64,000 nt of DNA. It comes from Marinobacter goseongensis. Its GTDB lineage: Bacteria; Pseudomonadota; Gammaproteobacteria; Pseudomonadales; Oleiphilaceae. The position numbers and the translations under genes were made by a program. The notes beneath the pieces are model-generated. The model was not told the DNA's origin, made no database searches, and saw nothing but the letters and a program-made list of their open reading frames with translations. How positions within the stretch are numbered: position 1 is the first letter of the stretch; each line of letters opens with the position of its first letter. Positions 39,483-49,193 of the stretch are shown piece by piece. The stretch lies in assembly GCF_023156235.1 (NCBI RefSeq), contig NZ_JAKZAI010000003.1:248001-312000 (forward strand), in the 5' to 3' direction.

Positions 39483-40436
39483 TCAGTTTGAGCTCGCCGG
39501 CTGTTGCGTCTGACCGCCCTCGGCATAGATCGCGTTTTTCTCCTGCTCATACGCCTTGGCCGCCGCCGCAACGCGGCCGGTTGCGCCGGTATCCAGCCAG
39601 TTGCGGATGCGGCCGGCATCGCCGATCGGTGAGCGGGTGCCAAGCGAATCCAGTAGCACCGTCACCACCTGTTTGCCGTTCATGTTGGACACCATGACCA
39701 GGCAGCGGCCCGCTTCGGACAGGTAGCCGGTCTTGCTCAGACTTACGCCCCAACTGTCCCGATGCACGAGAATGTTGGTGTTGCCATAGGACAGGCTATA
39801 TCGGGGCTGGCGGAAGCTGGCGGAGAAATAGCGGGTGGTCGAATAGTCGCCAATCTGCGGGTGGCGTGCCGCGGCATTGGCCAGTTTGACAAGGTCCGCC
39901 GCGGTGGAGGTGTTGTGCACCGAGAGTCCGGTCGGATCCACAAACCGGGAACGGGTCATGCCCAATGCCAGCGCCTTTTCATTCATGGCGCGAACAAACG
40001 CATCGAAGCCACCGGGATGCTGACGGGCCAGGGTGTAGGCCGCAAAATTCTCCGAGGACATCAGAGCGATTCGCAACACGTCCGAACGCCGCAGCTCCGA
40101 GCCCACACGAATACGGGTATAGGCATTGGCCGGCGCCGGTATGTGGCGTTTCTCGAACACCAGCCATTCATTGAGCGGTACGCCGGAATCCAGTACCACC
40201 AGTGCCGTCATCAGTTTGGTGATGGAAGCGATGGGCACGATCCGGTCGGCGTTCTTGCCGTAAACCAGGTCGTTGTCACCGGCGAAAGTAACGGCCGCGT
40301 TGACAGACGCCAACTGAACCACACTCGCTTCGCCGCCCTCACTCTGACTGCGGGCACCCGTATTGTGGGCGTAGGCCTGGCTCATAACCGCACTCAGCAA
40401 CAACAGCATCAGGCCTGACAAGGCACTTCGGATCAT
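39483..40436 (-). CDS. pbpG: D-alanyl-D-alanine endopeptidase, PBP7 type
   Basis: 317-residue periplasmic serine peptidase that cuts peptidoglycan cross-links. Signal peptide of about 23 residues (ending AYA). The three penicillin-binding motifs are S71-I-T-K74, S128-E-N130 and K235-T-G237. Length fits PbpG, which lacks the C-terminal amphipathic helix of the larger low-mass PBPs. The C-terminal ~30 residues are Ala/Gln-rich. It lies 18 bases upstream of the asparaginase-like gene, in the same direction, so they are probably cotranscribed. Confidence 0.93.
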   Translation of the reverse strand: MIRSALSGLMLLLLSAVMSQAYAHNTGARSQSEGGEASVVQLASVNAAVTFAGDNDLVYGKNADRIVPIASITKLMTALVVLDSGVPLNEWLVFEKRHIPAPANAYTRIRVGSELRRSDVLRIALMSSENFAAYTLARQHPGGFDAFVRAMNEKALALGMTRSRFVDPTGLSVHNTSTAADLVKLANAAARHPQIGDYSTTRYFSASFRQPRYSLSYGNTNILVHRDSWGVSLSKTGYLSEAGRCLVMVSNMNGKQVVTVLLDSLGTRSPIGDAGRIRNWLDTGATGRVAAAAKAYEQEKNAIYAEGGQTQQPASSN

Positions 40437-40629
40437 CCATCAACCTCTGACTTCATTTCTGTGGCTTCATTCACGGTGGCTACTATACCAGCGAATGACA
40501 CCAGGAGAATGAGCGCCGCCGCCACAAACCATTAACACTCCGTCAGGTTCGTGCCGACCAACAGGGACGTGCACGCATTCACAGTTCTCACCCAGGCGTT
40601 TAAAACAGCAAATGCAAAACACTATAAAA

Positions 40630-40682
40630 TGCAGTAAAATTACTGCAATTTCATAATGTTGCAGATTATTACATCGTGTAAT
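40630..40682. promoter_or_regulatory. Two inverted repeats upstream of the second EAL gene
   Basis: TGCAGTAA-AA-TTACTGCA (40630-40647, 8-bp arms) and ATTACA-TCG-TGTAAT (40668-40682, 6-bp arms) lie 52-104 bases before the start codon in a very AT-rich stretch. They may be operators for the EAL gene or for divergent pbpG. Confidence 0.45.
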
Positions 40683-40733
40683 CAAGGTGTAACTGCCAGC
40701 TCGACATTCCGACAACGCAGGATTTTCCCCTGA

Positions 40734-43412
40734 ATGGACTCATCCGCGAGCCCGACAACGCAAGCCCGCGCAGGAACCCCGTGGCGGCGTCTGCCAAAAC
40801 TGGCCCGGCGCTGGCTCCCGCTGAGCTCGCTGATATTCAGCGTTTTCTACGGTGTCGCCGCACTGTCGCTGTCACCGTCGATCAACAGCGTTGATCCGCG
40901 GCACGGGCTGGCCACCGCGCCGCCCGACGCTGATCTGATTCACGTTCGCACCGAGTTTTCTCTGCAATCCCTCGATCAGGCGCTGAGCGCTCCGCAACAG
41001 GCGGCGGTCGCGCCCTGGACCTCCACACCGGAGAACCACACCGGCATCGGTTATCTGAACCAGCCCGCGACGTTCCGGTTCTCGTTGGAGAATACCTCGG
41101 AGGAACCGGTCATCAAGCTGCTGGTGGTGTCGGCCCCGTTTCTCGACCGCATCCGCCCTGCCATGGTGACGCCGGAAGCCCGCGTGGAACGCCTGCCGGT
41201 TATGGGCGACAGGCACGCGTTCCAGCGCCGTTACTTCAAACTGCCGCAGTGGATCTGGCCGGTGACACTGAACCCGGGCACCACCACCTTTCTGTTTGAA
41301 GTGGAAAATTCCGGGCCTACCCTGCTGCCCCTCTCGGTTCACAAGCCAGAGGACATCCTCGGACATACCGCCTTTACTCTGGCCTGGAAGGCCTTCATCG
41401 CTGGGTTACTGGCCTTCGCCCTGCTCTTCAACATCAGTATTGTGGTGATGCTTCGACGCCCCGGTCTGGCCTGGCTCAGTGTGTTTATGGTGGGGGTCAT
41501 GCACAGCCAGCTGGTCATGGACGGCTTTGGCCTGTGGTTTCTGTGGCCGGGCTGGCCACAGATCAACAATCTGTTGAATGTCAGCCTTCCGCTGTGCCTG
41601 ATCGCCCTGTGCCAGTTCACCCCAAACTTTCTGTCGATTCCACGGTACATCACGTCGGTGCTGCACGGCTTCAGTATCGCCGCGTTCGTCATTCTGATTG
41701 CCGCGCCACTGGGGCTGCCCTTCCCCGGTCAGGGTACTTTACTGGTGCTGGCCACCCTGACCGGCCTGTTCATACTGGCGGTGGTGGGCCGGCAGCTGCA
41801 CCGCCATGTGTACGCCCGCTATTACGGCCTGGCCATTCTGGTCATCCTGAGCGGGGCCACTGCATCGTCCCTTCGCACCGTGGGTTGGGTGCCGGTCAAC
41901 GACCTCACCGACTCGGCCTTTTTCCTCGGTGCCGCCATCGCCTCCCTGGTTCTGACCTCCGGCGTGGGACGGTTGCTACTTGAGGAACGAAAACGAAGAC
42001 TGCATTCCGATGTGCGTGCCCGTCAGGAGGAGCAGCTGCGGTCAAGGATTGAGCAAGATTATGATCGGCTGCTGAAAACCCATCGGGTAACCGGCAAACC
42101 CAACCGCGCCATGCTCGAGGAATCACTGGACACCCTTAATGCAGCGGCAACGCCCTACACCCTGTGCATTGTGCGCCTCACCCGCTTCAATGAAATTGAG
42201 CAGGCGCTCGGCTACCGCACCGCCGAGGAACTGCTGAAAATCTACCTGCGCCGCCTCAACAGCTTTCTGAAGCGGTCCTTCAGTACCCGCCTGGTGATGG
42301 TTAACGGCTTTGCCCTGGCCAGCATCGACACCGTCAACCACGCCTTTGCTTTCCACCGCAGCGATGACACGGCCGGCGACCGACAGACACTGGAAGATGT
42401 GGTGTCCTGGCTTGGCCGGAATTTCAGGGAAGGGCGCTTTGCGTTTTCCTGGAGCCCGTCGGTGGGTGCCGCCCACGCCCCGGAACATGGTCCGGATGCG
42501 GCCGGCCTGCTGTCTTCCGCCGGCTTTGCCTCACTCAACGGCGATCGCATTCTCTGCGAGTACGACCCGTCAATCGCGGAGTGGCAGTACCGCCAGCAGA
42601 TCCTGATGCTCGACGTAGAAGACGCGCTGGCCAACGGCCACATGTGGCTGGAGTATCAGCCCAAGGTCCATATTCGCGAAGGCCGGGTCAACTCGGTGGA
42701 GGCACTGATTCGCTGGCAGCACCCGGAGTTCGGCCGCGTGCCGCCAGACCACTGGGTACCGCTGGCGGAACAGGTCGGCATGATTCATCCGGTCACGCTG
42801 TGGGTCATCAACCACGCCTGCGGCGATCACCGCCGGCTGGCGGCGCATCACGGATCCACGGTCGCCATTGCGGTAAATATTTCCGCCAAGGACCTGGCCC
42901 AGCCGCACTTTGATCGGGAGGTGCTGGAGATCACTCAGCGGCACGGGATGACCCCGGGCGACCTGATTCTGGAAATTACCGAAACCGCGATGATGGCGGA
43001 TCCCGAGGCCGCTCGCGTGATGATCCACACCCTCAGCAACCTGGGCTTTCGCATCGCCCTTGATGATTTCGGCACCGGCCACTCATCACTGGGCACCCTC
43101 GCCCGTTTTGATCTGGACGAGCTCAAGATCGACCGCAGTTTCCTCAAGGACATCCTGGAGCACCCCACCCGCCAGCGGATCTTCCGTGCCACGCTGGAAC
43201 TGGGGGAAGCGCTGGATCTGGACATGGTGGTGGAAGGGGTAGAAACCCAGGCCGTGGCCGCGTGGCTTCAGCAGTTCCCGGGCCTCCACGGCCAGGGCTT
43301 CTACTGGGGGCCGGCCGCAACGGCTCATGGCAGATCCGTCACCGCACCCAGAGACGCCGAGCTGACCGTACGGGCGTATTTCGCCAGCACCCCCCGGGTG
43401 AATCGTGGCTGA
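40734..43412 (+). CDS. 7TMR-DISM-like receptor with degenerate GGDEF and intact EAL domain
   Basis: 892 residues. N-terminal membrane anchor (about 30-48), periplasmic beta domain (about 70-205), seven membrane segments (about 215-415), a charged coil, a GGDEF-like domain (about 440-610) without a GGDEF motif, and an EAL domain (about 635-865). EAL residues are complete: [32 protein letters not shown] then KIDRS, and VEGVET. It should degrade c-di-GMP under control of an outside signal. Same architecture as the protein at 25382. The last 29 codons overlap the 3' end of ilvD on the other strand. Confidence 0.87.
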   Translation: MDSSASPTTQARAGTPWRRLPKLARRWLPLSSLIFSVFYGVAALSLSPSINSVDPRHGLATAPPDADLIHVRTEFSLQSLDQALSAPQQAAVAPWTSTPENHTGIGYLNQPATFRFSLENTSEEPVIKLLVVSAPFLDRIRPAMVTPEARVERLPVMGDRHAFQRRYFKLPQWIWPVTLNPGTTTFLFEVENSGPTLLPLSVHKPEDILGHTAFTLAWKAFIAGLLAFALLFNISIVVMLRRPGLAWLSVFMVGVMHSQLVMDGFGLWFLWPGWPQINNLLNVSLPLCLIALCQFTPNFLSIPRYITSVLHGFSIAAFVILIAAPLGLPFPGQGTLLVLATLTGLFILAVVGRQLHRHVYARYYGLAILVILSGATASSLRTVGWVPVNDLTDSAFFLGAAIASLVLTSGVGRLLLEERKRRLHSDVRARQEEQLRSRIEQDYDRLLKTHRVTGKPNRAMLEESLDTLNAAATPYTLCIVRLTRFNEIEQALGYRTAEELLKIYLRRLNSFLKRSFSTRLVMVNGFALASIDTVNHAFAFHRSDDTAGDRQTLEDVVSWLGRNFREGRFAFSWSPSVGAAHAPEHGPDAAGLLSSAGFASLNGDRILCEYDPSIAEWQYRQQILMLDVEDALANGHMWLEYQPKVHIREGRVNSVEALIRWQHPEFGRVPPDHWVPLAEQVGMIHPVTLWVINHACGDHRRLAAHHGSTVAIAVNISAKDLAQPHFDREVLEITQRHGMTPGDLILEITETAMMADPEAARVMIHTLSNLGFRIALDDFGTGHSSLGTLARFDLDELKIDRSFLKDILEHPTRQRIFRATLELGEALDLDMVVEGVETQAVAAWLQQFPGLHGQGFYWGPAATAHGRSVTAPRDAELTVRAYFASTPRVNRG

Positions 43413-45001
43413 GGCGCCTGCCAGGCACTGAGCCGTTGCTCCAGTTCCGAGTCCGGCACATCCAGCTCAATGCGGTTGCTGACCGCATCGATGGTGATGG
43501 TGTCGCCATCCTCCACCAGGGCAATCGGGCCACCTTCGGCCGCTTCTGGCGTGATGTGCCCCACCACGAAGCCATGACTGCCACCGGAGAAGCGGCCATC
43601 GGTAATCAACGCCACATCGCTGCCCAGGCCCTTGCCCATGATGGCCGATGTAGGGCTGAGCATCTCGCGCATGCCTGGCCCTCCTTTGGGGCCCTCGTAA
43701 CGGATCACCAGCACATCCCCGGCCACCACCGTGCCATCGAGAATCCGCTCCTGAGCCTCCTCTTCGGAATGGAACACCCTTGCGCGGCCGGTAAAGTGCG
43801 TGCCTTCCTTACCGGTGATCTTGGCGACCGCGCCGGTGGGCGCCAGATTGCCGAACAGAATGCGCAGGTGGCTGTCGGCCTTGATGGGGTTGTCGAAGGC
43901 GTGAATGATGTTCTGATCCTGCGGATAGGGAGCCACTGCCTGAAGGTTTTCAGCCAGAGTCCGGCCGGTGACCGTCAGGCAATCACCGTGCAGCAGGCCA
44001 CGATCCAGCAGCATTTTCATCAGCGGCTGGATACCGCCGATGGCCACCAGCTCCGACATCATGTAGTGGCCGCTAGGGCGCAGGTCCGCCAGCACCGGCA
44101 CCCGCCGGCCGATCTCCACAAAATCGTCCAGCGACAGCTCCACTCCTACGGTGCTGGCCATGGCCAGCAGATGCAGCACCGCGTTGGTGGAGCCCCCCAG
44201 GGCGATCACCACGGTAATGGCGTTCTCGAATGCCTCCCGGGTCATCACATCCGAGGGTTTGATGTCTTTGTCCAGCAGGTTCAGTACCGCCGCACCGGCG
44301 GCCCGGCAATCCTCGGCCTTGGACCCGGATACCGCATTCTGGGCCGAACTGCCCGGCAGGCTCATGCCCATGGCCTCGATGGCCGAGGCCATGGTGTTGG
44401 CGGTGTACATACCGCCACAGGAACCGGGGCCGGGAATCGCGGTTTCCTCGATCTGTTTCACCTCGATCAGATCCAGGTCGCCGCGGGCGTGGGCACCCAC
44501 CGCCTCGAACACCGAAATGATGTCAGTGTGATTTTCGCCGGGCATGATGGTGCCGCCGTAAACAAACACCGACGGGCGGTTCAGCCGCGCCAGGCCCATA
44601 ATGCAGCCCGGCATGTTCTTGTCACAGCCACCGATGGCCACCAGACCGTCAAAGCCTTCACAACCGGCGGTGGTTTCAATGGAATCGGCGATGACTTCAC
44701 GGGACACCAGCGAGTACTTCATGCCCTCGGTACCGTTGGCGATACCGTCGGACACGGTGATGGTGTTGAAAATCAGCGCTTTGCCACCGGCCTCGTCGGC
44801 GCCGGCCGCCGACTCCTCCGCCAGGCGGTTGATGTGCATGTTGCAGGGGGTGAGGTTACTCCAGGTGGAGGCGATGCCCACCTGGGGTTTGCGGAAATCC
44901 TCATCGGTAAAGCCCACGGCACGCAACATGGCACGGCTGGCAGACTTGCCTATGCCATCCACCACCGGGGCGGAATAACGACGGCGCTTGTCCTCTGTCA
45001 T
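43325..45001 (-). CDS. ilvD: Dihydroxy-acid dehydratase
   Basis: Converts dihydroxyisovalerate and dihydroxymethylvalerate to the 2-keto acids in valine, isoleucine, leucine and pantothenate synthesis. 558 residues. Fe-S ligands C53 (LTPCNMH), C126 (GGCDKNMPG) and C195 ([12 protein letters not shown]) are present, giving the three-Cys set of [2Fe-2S] or [4Fe-4S] IlvD. The end [20 protein letters not shown] is standard, so the C-terminus is not artificially long. Its last 88 bases overlap the tail of the convergent EAL gene. Shorter than E. coli IlvD (616) but normal for this branch. Confidence 0.96.
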   Translation of the reverse strand: MTEDKRRRYSAPVVDGIGKSASRAMLRAVGFTDEDFRKPQVGIASTWSNLTPCNMHINRLAEESAAGADEAGGKALIFNTITVSDGIANGTEGMKYSLVSREVIADSIETTAGCEGFDGLVAIGGCDKNMPGCIMGLARLNRPSVFVYGGTIMPGENHTDIISVFEAVGAHARGDLDLIEVKQIEETAIPGPGSCGGMYTANTMASAIEAMGMSLPGSSAQNAVSGSKAEDCRAAGAAVLNLLDKDIKPSDVMTREAFENAITVVIALGGSTNAVLHLLAMASTVGVELSLDDFVEIGRRVPVLADLRPSGHYMMSELVAIGGIQPLMKMLLDRGLLHGDCLTVTGRTLAENLQAVAPYPQDQNIIHAFDNPIKADSHLRILFGNLAPTGAVAKITGKEGTHFTGRARVFHSEEEAQERILDGTVVAGDVLVIRYEGPKGGPGMREMLSPTSAIMGKGLGSDVALITDGRFSGGSHGFVVGHITPEAAEGGPIALVEDGDTITIDAVSNRIELDVPDSELEQRLSAWQAPQPRFTRGVLAKYARTVSSASLGAVTDLP

Positions 45002-45072
45002 GGGTCTCTCCTTGCTGATCGGCTACAGGTCCGATTCAGATTGTCAGAAAAACCGTCTCACAACAACGCTTC

Positions 45073-46611
45073 TCAGGCGCGGATCAGCGCATAGTCCTTG
45101 AGGTCCAGAGACGCCATCTGCCGCGCATACTGGGTGGCAAACCCCGGATACATGGTGGCGTTGAAGCCGTCTTCGGTGAGGTACCAGCTCTTGCAGCCGG
45201 AATTCCAGTTGGTCTTCGCCAGCCGCTTCTGGATTTCCCGGTTATGGCGGGCCTGGATATGGGACTTCACATCCAGCGCCTTGATCTCCAGCGCGCGCAG
45301 CACCCTGACGGCTTTCAGGATGTACTCAATCTGCGACTCCATGTACACCAGCGCCGAGTTGTGCCCCGGCCCGGAGTTGGGGCCAAAGGTCATGTGCAGG
45401 TTGGGGTAACCGGACACATTGATGCTCTTGTAGGCCTGCGCACCGCGGTGCCATTCCTGGCCCAGCTCCCGGCCACCGACGCCCCTGACCGGGAAGGGCG
45501 TGCCGGCGTTGCTGACATCGAAGCCGGTAGCAAACACAATGCAGTCGAACTGATGCTCGATGCCCTCGGCGGTGCGGATGCCCTGTTCGCTGATCCTGGC
45601 AATCGGCCAGGTCACCAGCTCGCAGTTGTCCTGCTGCAGGGCCGGGTAATAATCACTGGACATCAGCACCCGCTTGCAGCCGATGCGGAAATCCGGCTTC
45701 AACTGACGACGCATCCAGGGATCCTTGACCTGCCGGTTCAGATGCGCTTCGGCCACCTTCTCCACCACCCGGGTCAACGGTGAATTCCACACAATACCCA
45801 GCGCCACCGACTCATGGCCCAGATACAGCGCCTTGCGCACCGCCGCCTGACTGGCCGGGACCTTGCGGAACAACGTCCGGTTCCAGCCCGGGGTGGCAAA
45901 ATCCGGCTTCGGCAGCACCCAGCCGGGAGTACGCTGAAACACCTTCAGCTTCGCCGCCTGAGGCACCAGCGCCGGAATAATCTGCACTGCACTCGCTCCG
46001 GTGCCAATCACCGCCACCCGCTTGCCGGTGAAATCATACTCATGATCCCACTGCGCGCTGTGCACCGTGTGACCCTTGAACGAATCAATACCCGCAATCT
46101 TTGGCAACCCGGGGTTCGACAATGGCCCCTGCGCCATCACCACCGACCGGCCGCGGAACACCTCCCCGGACGCCGTGACCGCCGACCACACCCCGGCGGC
46201 TTCGTCGTATTCCAGCCCGGTGACATTCCGGTTGAGCCGCACCATCCGTCGCAGATTGAACCTGTCCGCCAGGTAGTGAACATACTTCAGAATCTCTCCA
46301 CTGCCGGAAAAACTCCGCGACCAGTCCGGATTCGGCGCAAAGGAGAACGAATACAGATTCGACGGAATGTCACAGGCCGCCCCCGGGTAGGTGTTGTCCC
46401 GCCAGGTACCACCGATGTCAGCGGCCCGCTCCAGAATCACCACATCGCGGATGCCGTCCTGCTGCAACCGCAACGCCGTGCCGAGACCACCGAAGCCCGC
46501 CCCAACGATCAGCACCTCATGAACATCCTGCTTAACCGGTTCAGAAGTCCCCTGCCGGGTCGCCTTTCTCTTACGTGGAGCAGTTTTGGCTTTCTCAACA
46601 ACAGTCGTCAT
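45073..46611 (-). CDS. Baeyer-Villiger-type flavin monooxygenase
   Basis: 512-residue FAD and NADPH-dependent monooxygenase. The FAD fold is GAGFGGLGTALRL (37-49), the NADPH fold VIGTGASAVQI (201-211), and the class B/BVMO fingerprint FKGHTVHSAQWD (178-189, FxGxxxHxxxW) lies just before it. It should insert oxygen next to a ketone or oxidise a soft heteroatom. A basic, Lys/Arg/Thr-rich extension (about 1-30) precedes the FAD fold. It is the last gene of a minus-strand set with the ferritin-like diiron protein and the SDR, behind the divergent TetR gene. Substrate unknown. Confidence 0.9.
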   Translation of the reverse strand: MTTVVEKAKTAPRKRKATRQGTSEPVKQDVHEVLIVGAGFGGLGTALRLQQDGIRDVVILERAADIGGTWRDNTYPGAACDIPSNLYSFSFAPNPDWSRSFSGSGEILKYVHYLADRFNLRRMVRLNRNVTGLEYDEAAGVWSAVTASGEVFRGRSVVMAQGPLSNPGLPKIAGIDSFKGHTVHSAQWDHEYDFTGKRVAVIGTGASAVQIIPALVPQAAKLKVFQRTPGWVLPKPDFATPGWNRTLFRKVPASQAAVRKALYLGHESVALGIVWNSPLTRVVEKVAEAHLNRQVKDPWMRRQLKPDFRIGCKRVLMSSDYYPALQQDNCELVTWPIARISEQGIRTAEGIEHQFDCIVFATGFDVSNAGTPFPVRGVGGRELGQEWHRGAQAYKSINVSGYPNLHMTFGPNSGPGHNSALVYMESQIEYILKAVRVLRALEIKALDVKSHIQARHNREIQKRLAKTNWNSGCKSWYLTEDGFNATMYPGFATQYARQMASLDLKDYALIRA

Positions 46612-46679
46612 AACACTCTCTCAATTTCAACAAAGCGACCCCCATCCCTCGCCTCACTCCATAGCTGGGGCAAACAGAG

Positions 46680-47603
46680 TCAGGCCGTGGTGCGCCAGGT
46701 CAGCCCCTTGACCCAGGTCGGCACCGGCCCTACCGCCCGGTTGGGAATAAAACTGGTCAGCTTCACCAACGCATCCACCGGCACGTGGTACGGATGCGAG
46801 CGATTTACCACCATCTTTCCGTGCTGGCTGATGATCTGGAACCAGGGATTGCGGCGCCCCTCCTCAGTACGACCGCCAATGCGCTCATACTTGTTCATCG
46901 CGTCATACAGGCGCTCTTCCTTCAGCCCCATGGCGACAATGTTGTCCCGCATCTTGTTGAGCAGCGGCGCGTAGGCCAGCACCCCGAGAATCAGTTTGGG
47001 GTTGGCCACGGTACCGATCGTTTTCACCGCCAGTTGATGCAGCTTGCCGCGGCCCAGCATTTCCATAACATGGAAATCCACCCCCAGATGCCGCGACTCA
47101 TCGCCGTTGATCTTCGCGAACACCTCGTGACACAGGGGATCGTCCACCTCCTCCAGCAGGAATTTCAGCAGCGCGCCGTCCAGGGCAATCTCCAGCATCG
47201 GAATCACCGAACCCAGCACCTCCAGCGGCATATCATCGCTGTAGCGGTCCAGCCACTCGATGGTCAGTCGCAGATTGATGTTCGGTTCCGGCAACTCATC
47301 CCCTTCGAGCATGCCCCAACGGCGCATCAGAGCCATTTCAGCATTGGCATGACGCTGCTCTTCGGCATGGAAATAGGTGTAAATCTCCCGCAGGGTGTCG
47401 GTCGGGGCCTTCTTCGCCATCGCTGCAAAGCCGCGGGCGCCGACGTGCTCGATCCACATCAGGTCCGACATGAACGCCTTCAGCTTGGGCCACTGCTCCG
47501 GGCTGATCTTGTCAGCACCCGGGGCCTCCCAGTCAATGTCCGCCAGCGCCCACTGGCTGTCCTTGATTTTCTCCAGCATCTTGTCGAGATCGATAGTCGC
47601 CAT
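46680..47603 (-). CDS. Ferritin-like diiron-carboxylate protein, possible oxygenase
   Basis: 307 residues, mostly helical. A full diiron ligand set is visible: E52 (WIEHVG), E82xxH85 (EEQRH), E138 (LEIALDG) and E169xxH172 (DESRH), in the four-helix order of ferritin-like oxygenases and desaturases. The spacing (30, 53 and 31 residues between key positions) is closer to aldehyde-deformylating oxygenase than to bacterioferritin. A C-terminal ~100-residue extension follows the diiron core. No signal peptide. It lies between the BVMO and the SDR. I do not recognise an assigned function. Confidence 0.8.
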   Translation of the reverse strand: MATIDLDKMLEKIKDSQWALADIDWEAPGADKISPEQWPKLKAFMSDLMWIEHVGARGFAAMAKKAPTDTLREIYTYFHAEEQRHANAEMALMRRWGMLEGDELPEPNINLRLTIEWLDRYSDDMPLEVLGSVIPMLEIALDGALLKFLLEEVDDPLCHEVFAKINGDESRHLGVDFHVMEMLGRGKLHQLAVKTIGTVANPKLILGVLAYAPLLNKMRDNIVAMGLKEERLYDAMNKYERIGGRTEEGRRNPWFQIISQHGKMVVNRSHPYHVPVDALVKLTSFIPNRAVGPVPTWVKGLTWRTTA

Positions 47604-47651
47604 AACGTGCCTTCCTTTCAGATCGGATCAGGGTGGATCGGCCCGGCTCAG

Positions 47652-48494
47652 TCAGTGCAAGCGGCTGACACCGAACCGGTTGATCAGCCCGGTGCCGAGG
47701 GCATAGGTGCGTGGAATCAGACGCTTGGCGCGCCAGATCATGCGCGCATCGAACTGCGGCATGACGTACAGATCGCCCCGGTCCAGAGCGTTCAGGGCAT
47801 CGTTCACCACCCGCTCCGGCGACATGCCGAAACGATCCATCAGGCGGTCGAACAGCTTCGAGGATTCCCCGATGATGCGGCCGTTGGCCTTGATGTTGGT
47901 TTTCACCAGCGTCGGGCACAACGCCGTTACCGAGATGCCGGAACCGGCCAGCTCGGCTGCCATGGTCTCGGTCAGTGCCAGGGCACCGGCTTTAGTGACG
48001 TTGTAGGCGCCCATCAGCGGGGCGGCCGAAAAGCTCGCGGTGGACGCCACATTGATAATGCCGCCATGGCCCAGCTCTTTCAGTTTCGGAGTAAACACAT
48101 GACAACCGTGAATCACGCCCCAGAGGTTGATCCCCAGGGTCCATTTCCAGTCGGCCATGGTGGCCTCACCGACCGGCTTGCCGCCGACACCGACGCCGGC
48201 GTTGTTGATCACCAGGCTGACCGGCGCGGGCAACACCCGCTCGGCCTCGTCGGCCAGGGCCTCGACCTGATTGAGCTTGCTGACGTCACATTTGAACGCC
48301 CAGGCCTGACCTCCCAGCTCCTTGATCAGAGCCACGGTCTCCTCGGCGGTGGCCAGATTGATATCCGAACACAGCACAGTACCGCCACGACGGGCAATTT
48401 CCAGTGCGAACGCACGGCCGATACCACTGCCGGCACCGGTTACGACCGCAGCGGCGCCGCGGCTGGGTTTGTTGGGCAAACGACTTCCAAACAT
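47652..48494 (-). CDS. Short-chain dehydrogenase/reductase
   Basis: 280 residues, Rossmann-fold NAD(P)-dependent oxidoreductase. The cofactor motif is TGAGSGIG (19-26), NNAG is at about 97-100, and the catalytic set is S151 (NVASTASF), Y164 and K168 (YNVTK). A C-terminal basic extension (MIWRAKRLIPRTYALGTGL) may touch the membrane, as seen in several lipid-related SDRs. The ATG at 48494 is used; a TTG seven codons upstream is ignored. First gene of the minus-strand set, divergent from tetR. In context it would interconvert an alcohol and the ketone or aldehyde used by its neighbours. Confidence 0.9.
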   Translation of the reverse strand: MFGSRLPNKPSRGAAAVVTGAGSGIGRAFALEIARRGGTVLCSDINLATAEETVALIKELGGQAWAFKCDVSKLNQVEALADEAERVLPAPVSLVINNAGVGVGGKPVGEATMADWKWTLGINLWGVIHGCHVFTPKLKELGHGGIINVASTASFSAAPLMGAYNVTKAGALALTETMAAELAGSGISVTALCPTLVKTNIKANGRIIGESSKLFDRLMDRFGMSPERVVNDALNALDRGDLYVMPQFDARMIWRAKRLIPRTYALGTGLINRFGVSRLH

Positions 48495-48515
48495 GGAGTA
48501 CCTACACTTTGACAA

Positions 48516-48534
48516 TGAGCGAATGATTCACTCA
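48516..48534. promoter_or_regulatory. Imperfect palindrome, TetR operator candidate
   Basis: TGAGCGAATGATTCACTCA is a 19-bp near-palindrome (one paired mismatch, odd centre) between the divergent SDR and tetR genes. A second, smaller inverted repeat CGAAC-GCTT-GTTCG (48543-48556) lies next to it. Confidence 0.6.
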
Positions 48535-48575
48535 CCATAAAGCGAACGCTTGTTCGGAATCAATTCGGAAAAATT

Positions 48576-49193
48576 ATGGCCAGAAAACCTGTGCAGCAAC
48601 GCGCCAAAGCCACCGTGGACGCCATTGTCGAAGCGGGCTTCATTGCCATGGCAGAGCGCGGACCAGCGGCCACCACAACCCGGCAAATCGCTGATATTGC
48701 AGGAGTTGGCGTGGGCTCACTGTATGAGTACTTCGAGAACAAGGAAGAGATCTTTCAGGTCATGAGCGAGCGCTTTGTGGCCGACACCATTGGAATGATC
48801 CAGCCCCTGATTCCCACCATTGTTCGGAAACCGATTAAAGAGGCGGTGCTCGATCTGCTCGCCCACTTCCGCGATTTCCTGCAGGCCAACAACGAGCGCT
48901 ACCTGAAATGCGCCCGTTACGCCATGGCGCTGGATTTCGAGCAACACGTGGAACCGCTGCAGAAAACCCTGTCGGAACTGGTCACCCAGTATCTGATGCA
49001 CCACCCGGAAACGCTGAAGATCCGCAACATCCCGACCATGAGTTACATCATGATCAACGGCGGCATCTACTCGGTGGTGCGGCACCTGTGCGATCCGGCC
49101 CCGCCCATCACCTTCGACGAACTGGCCGGGGGGCTGGCGGATATGGTGGGCCACTACACCGAGCGCGAAATGGCCCTGGTCAGCGACCGATAA
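48576..49193 (+). CDS. TetR/AcrR family transcriptional regulator
   Basis: 205 residues. Helix-turn-helix at about 15-60 with TTTRQIADIAGVGVGSLYEYF, given here as TTTRQIADIAG and GSLYEYF. The C-terminal half is the ligand domain, ending TEREMALVSDR. It is divergent from the SDR-diiron-BVMO set with a 19-bp near-palindrome between, so the likely role is repression of that set. Its 3' end overlaps the convergent PAAR gene by 14 bases. Confidence 0.9.
   Translation: MARKPVQQRAKATVDAIVEAGFIAMAERGPAATTTRQIADIAGVGVGSLYEYFENKEEIFQVMSERFVADTIGMIQPLIPTIVRKPIKEAVLDLLAHFRDFLQANNERYLKCARYAMALDFEQHVEPLQKTLSELVTQYLMHHPETLKIRNIPTMSYIMINGGIYSVVRHLCDPAPPITFDELAGGLADMVGHYTEREMALVSDR

Noticed and set aside
40560..40584. 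ACAGGGACGT...ATTCACAG similar to 19010-19027 of the intergenic repeat
   Set aside because: Only two short blocks agree, with a 6-base insertion and no inverted arms; could be a remnant but is too short to call.
43262..45094. 610-codon + strand open frame opposite ilvD
   Set aside because: Composition is that of an antisense shadow (His/Gln/Gly/Arg-rich, no domain), while ilvD on the other strand has all its motifs.
46785..48512. 575-codon + strand open frame opposite the diiron and SDR genes
   Set aside because: It crosses two real genes and their gap and has no domain; shadow.
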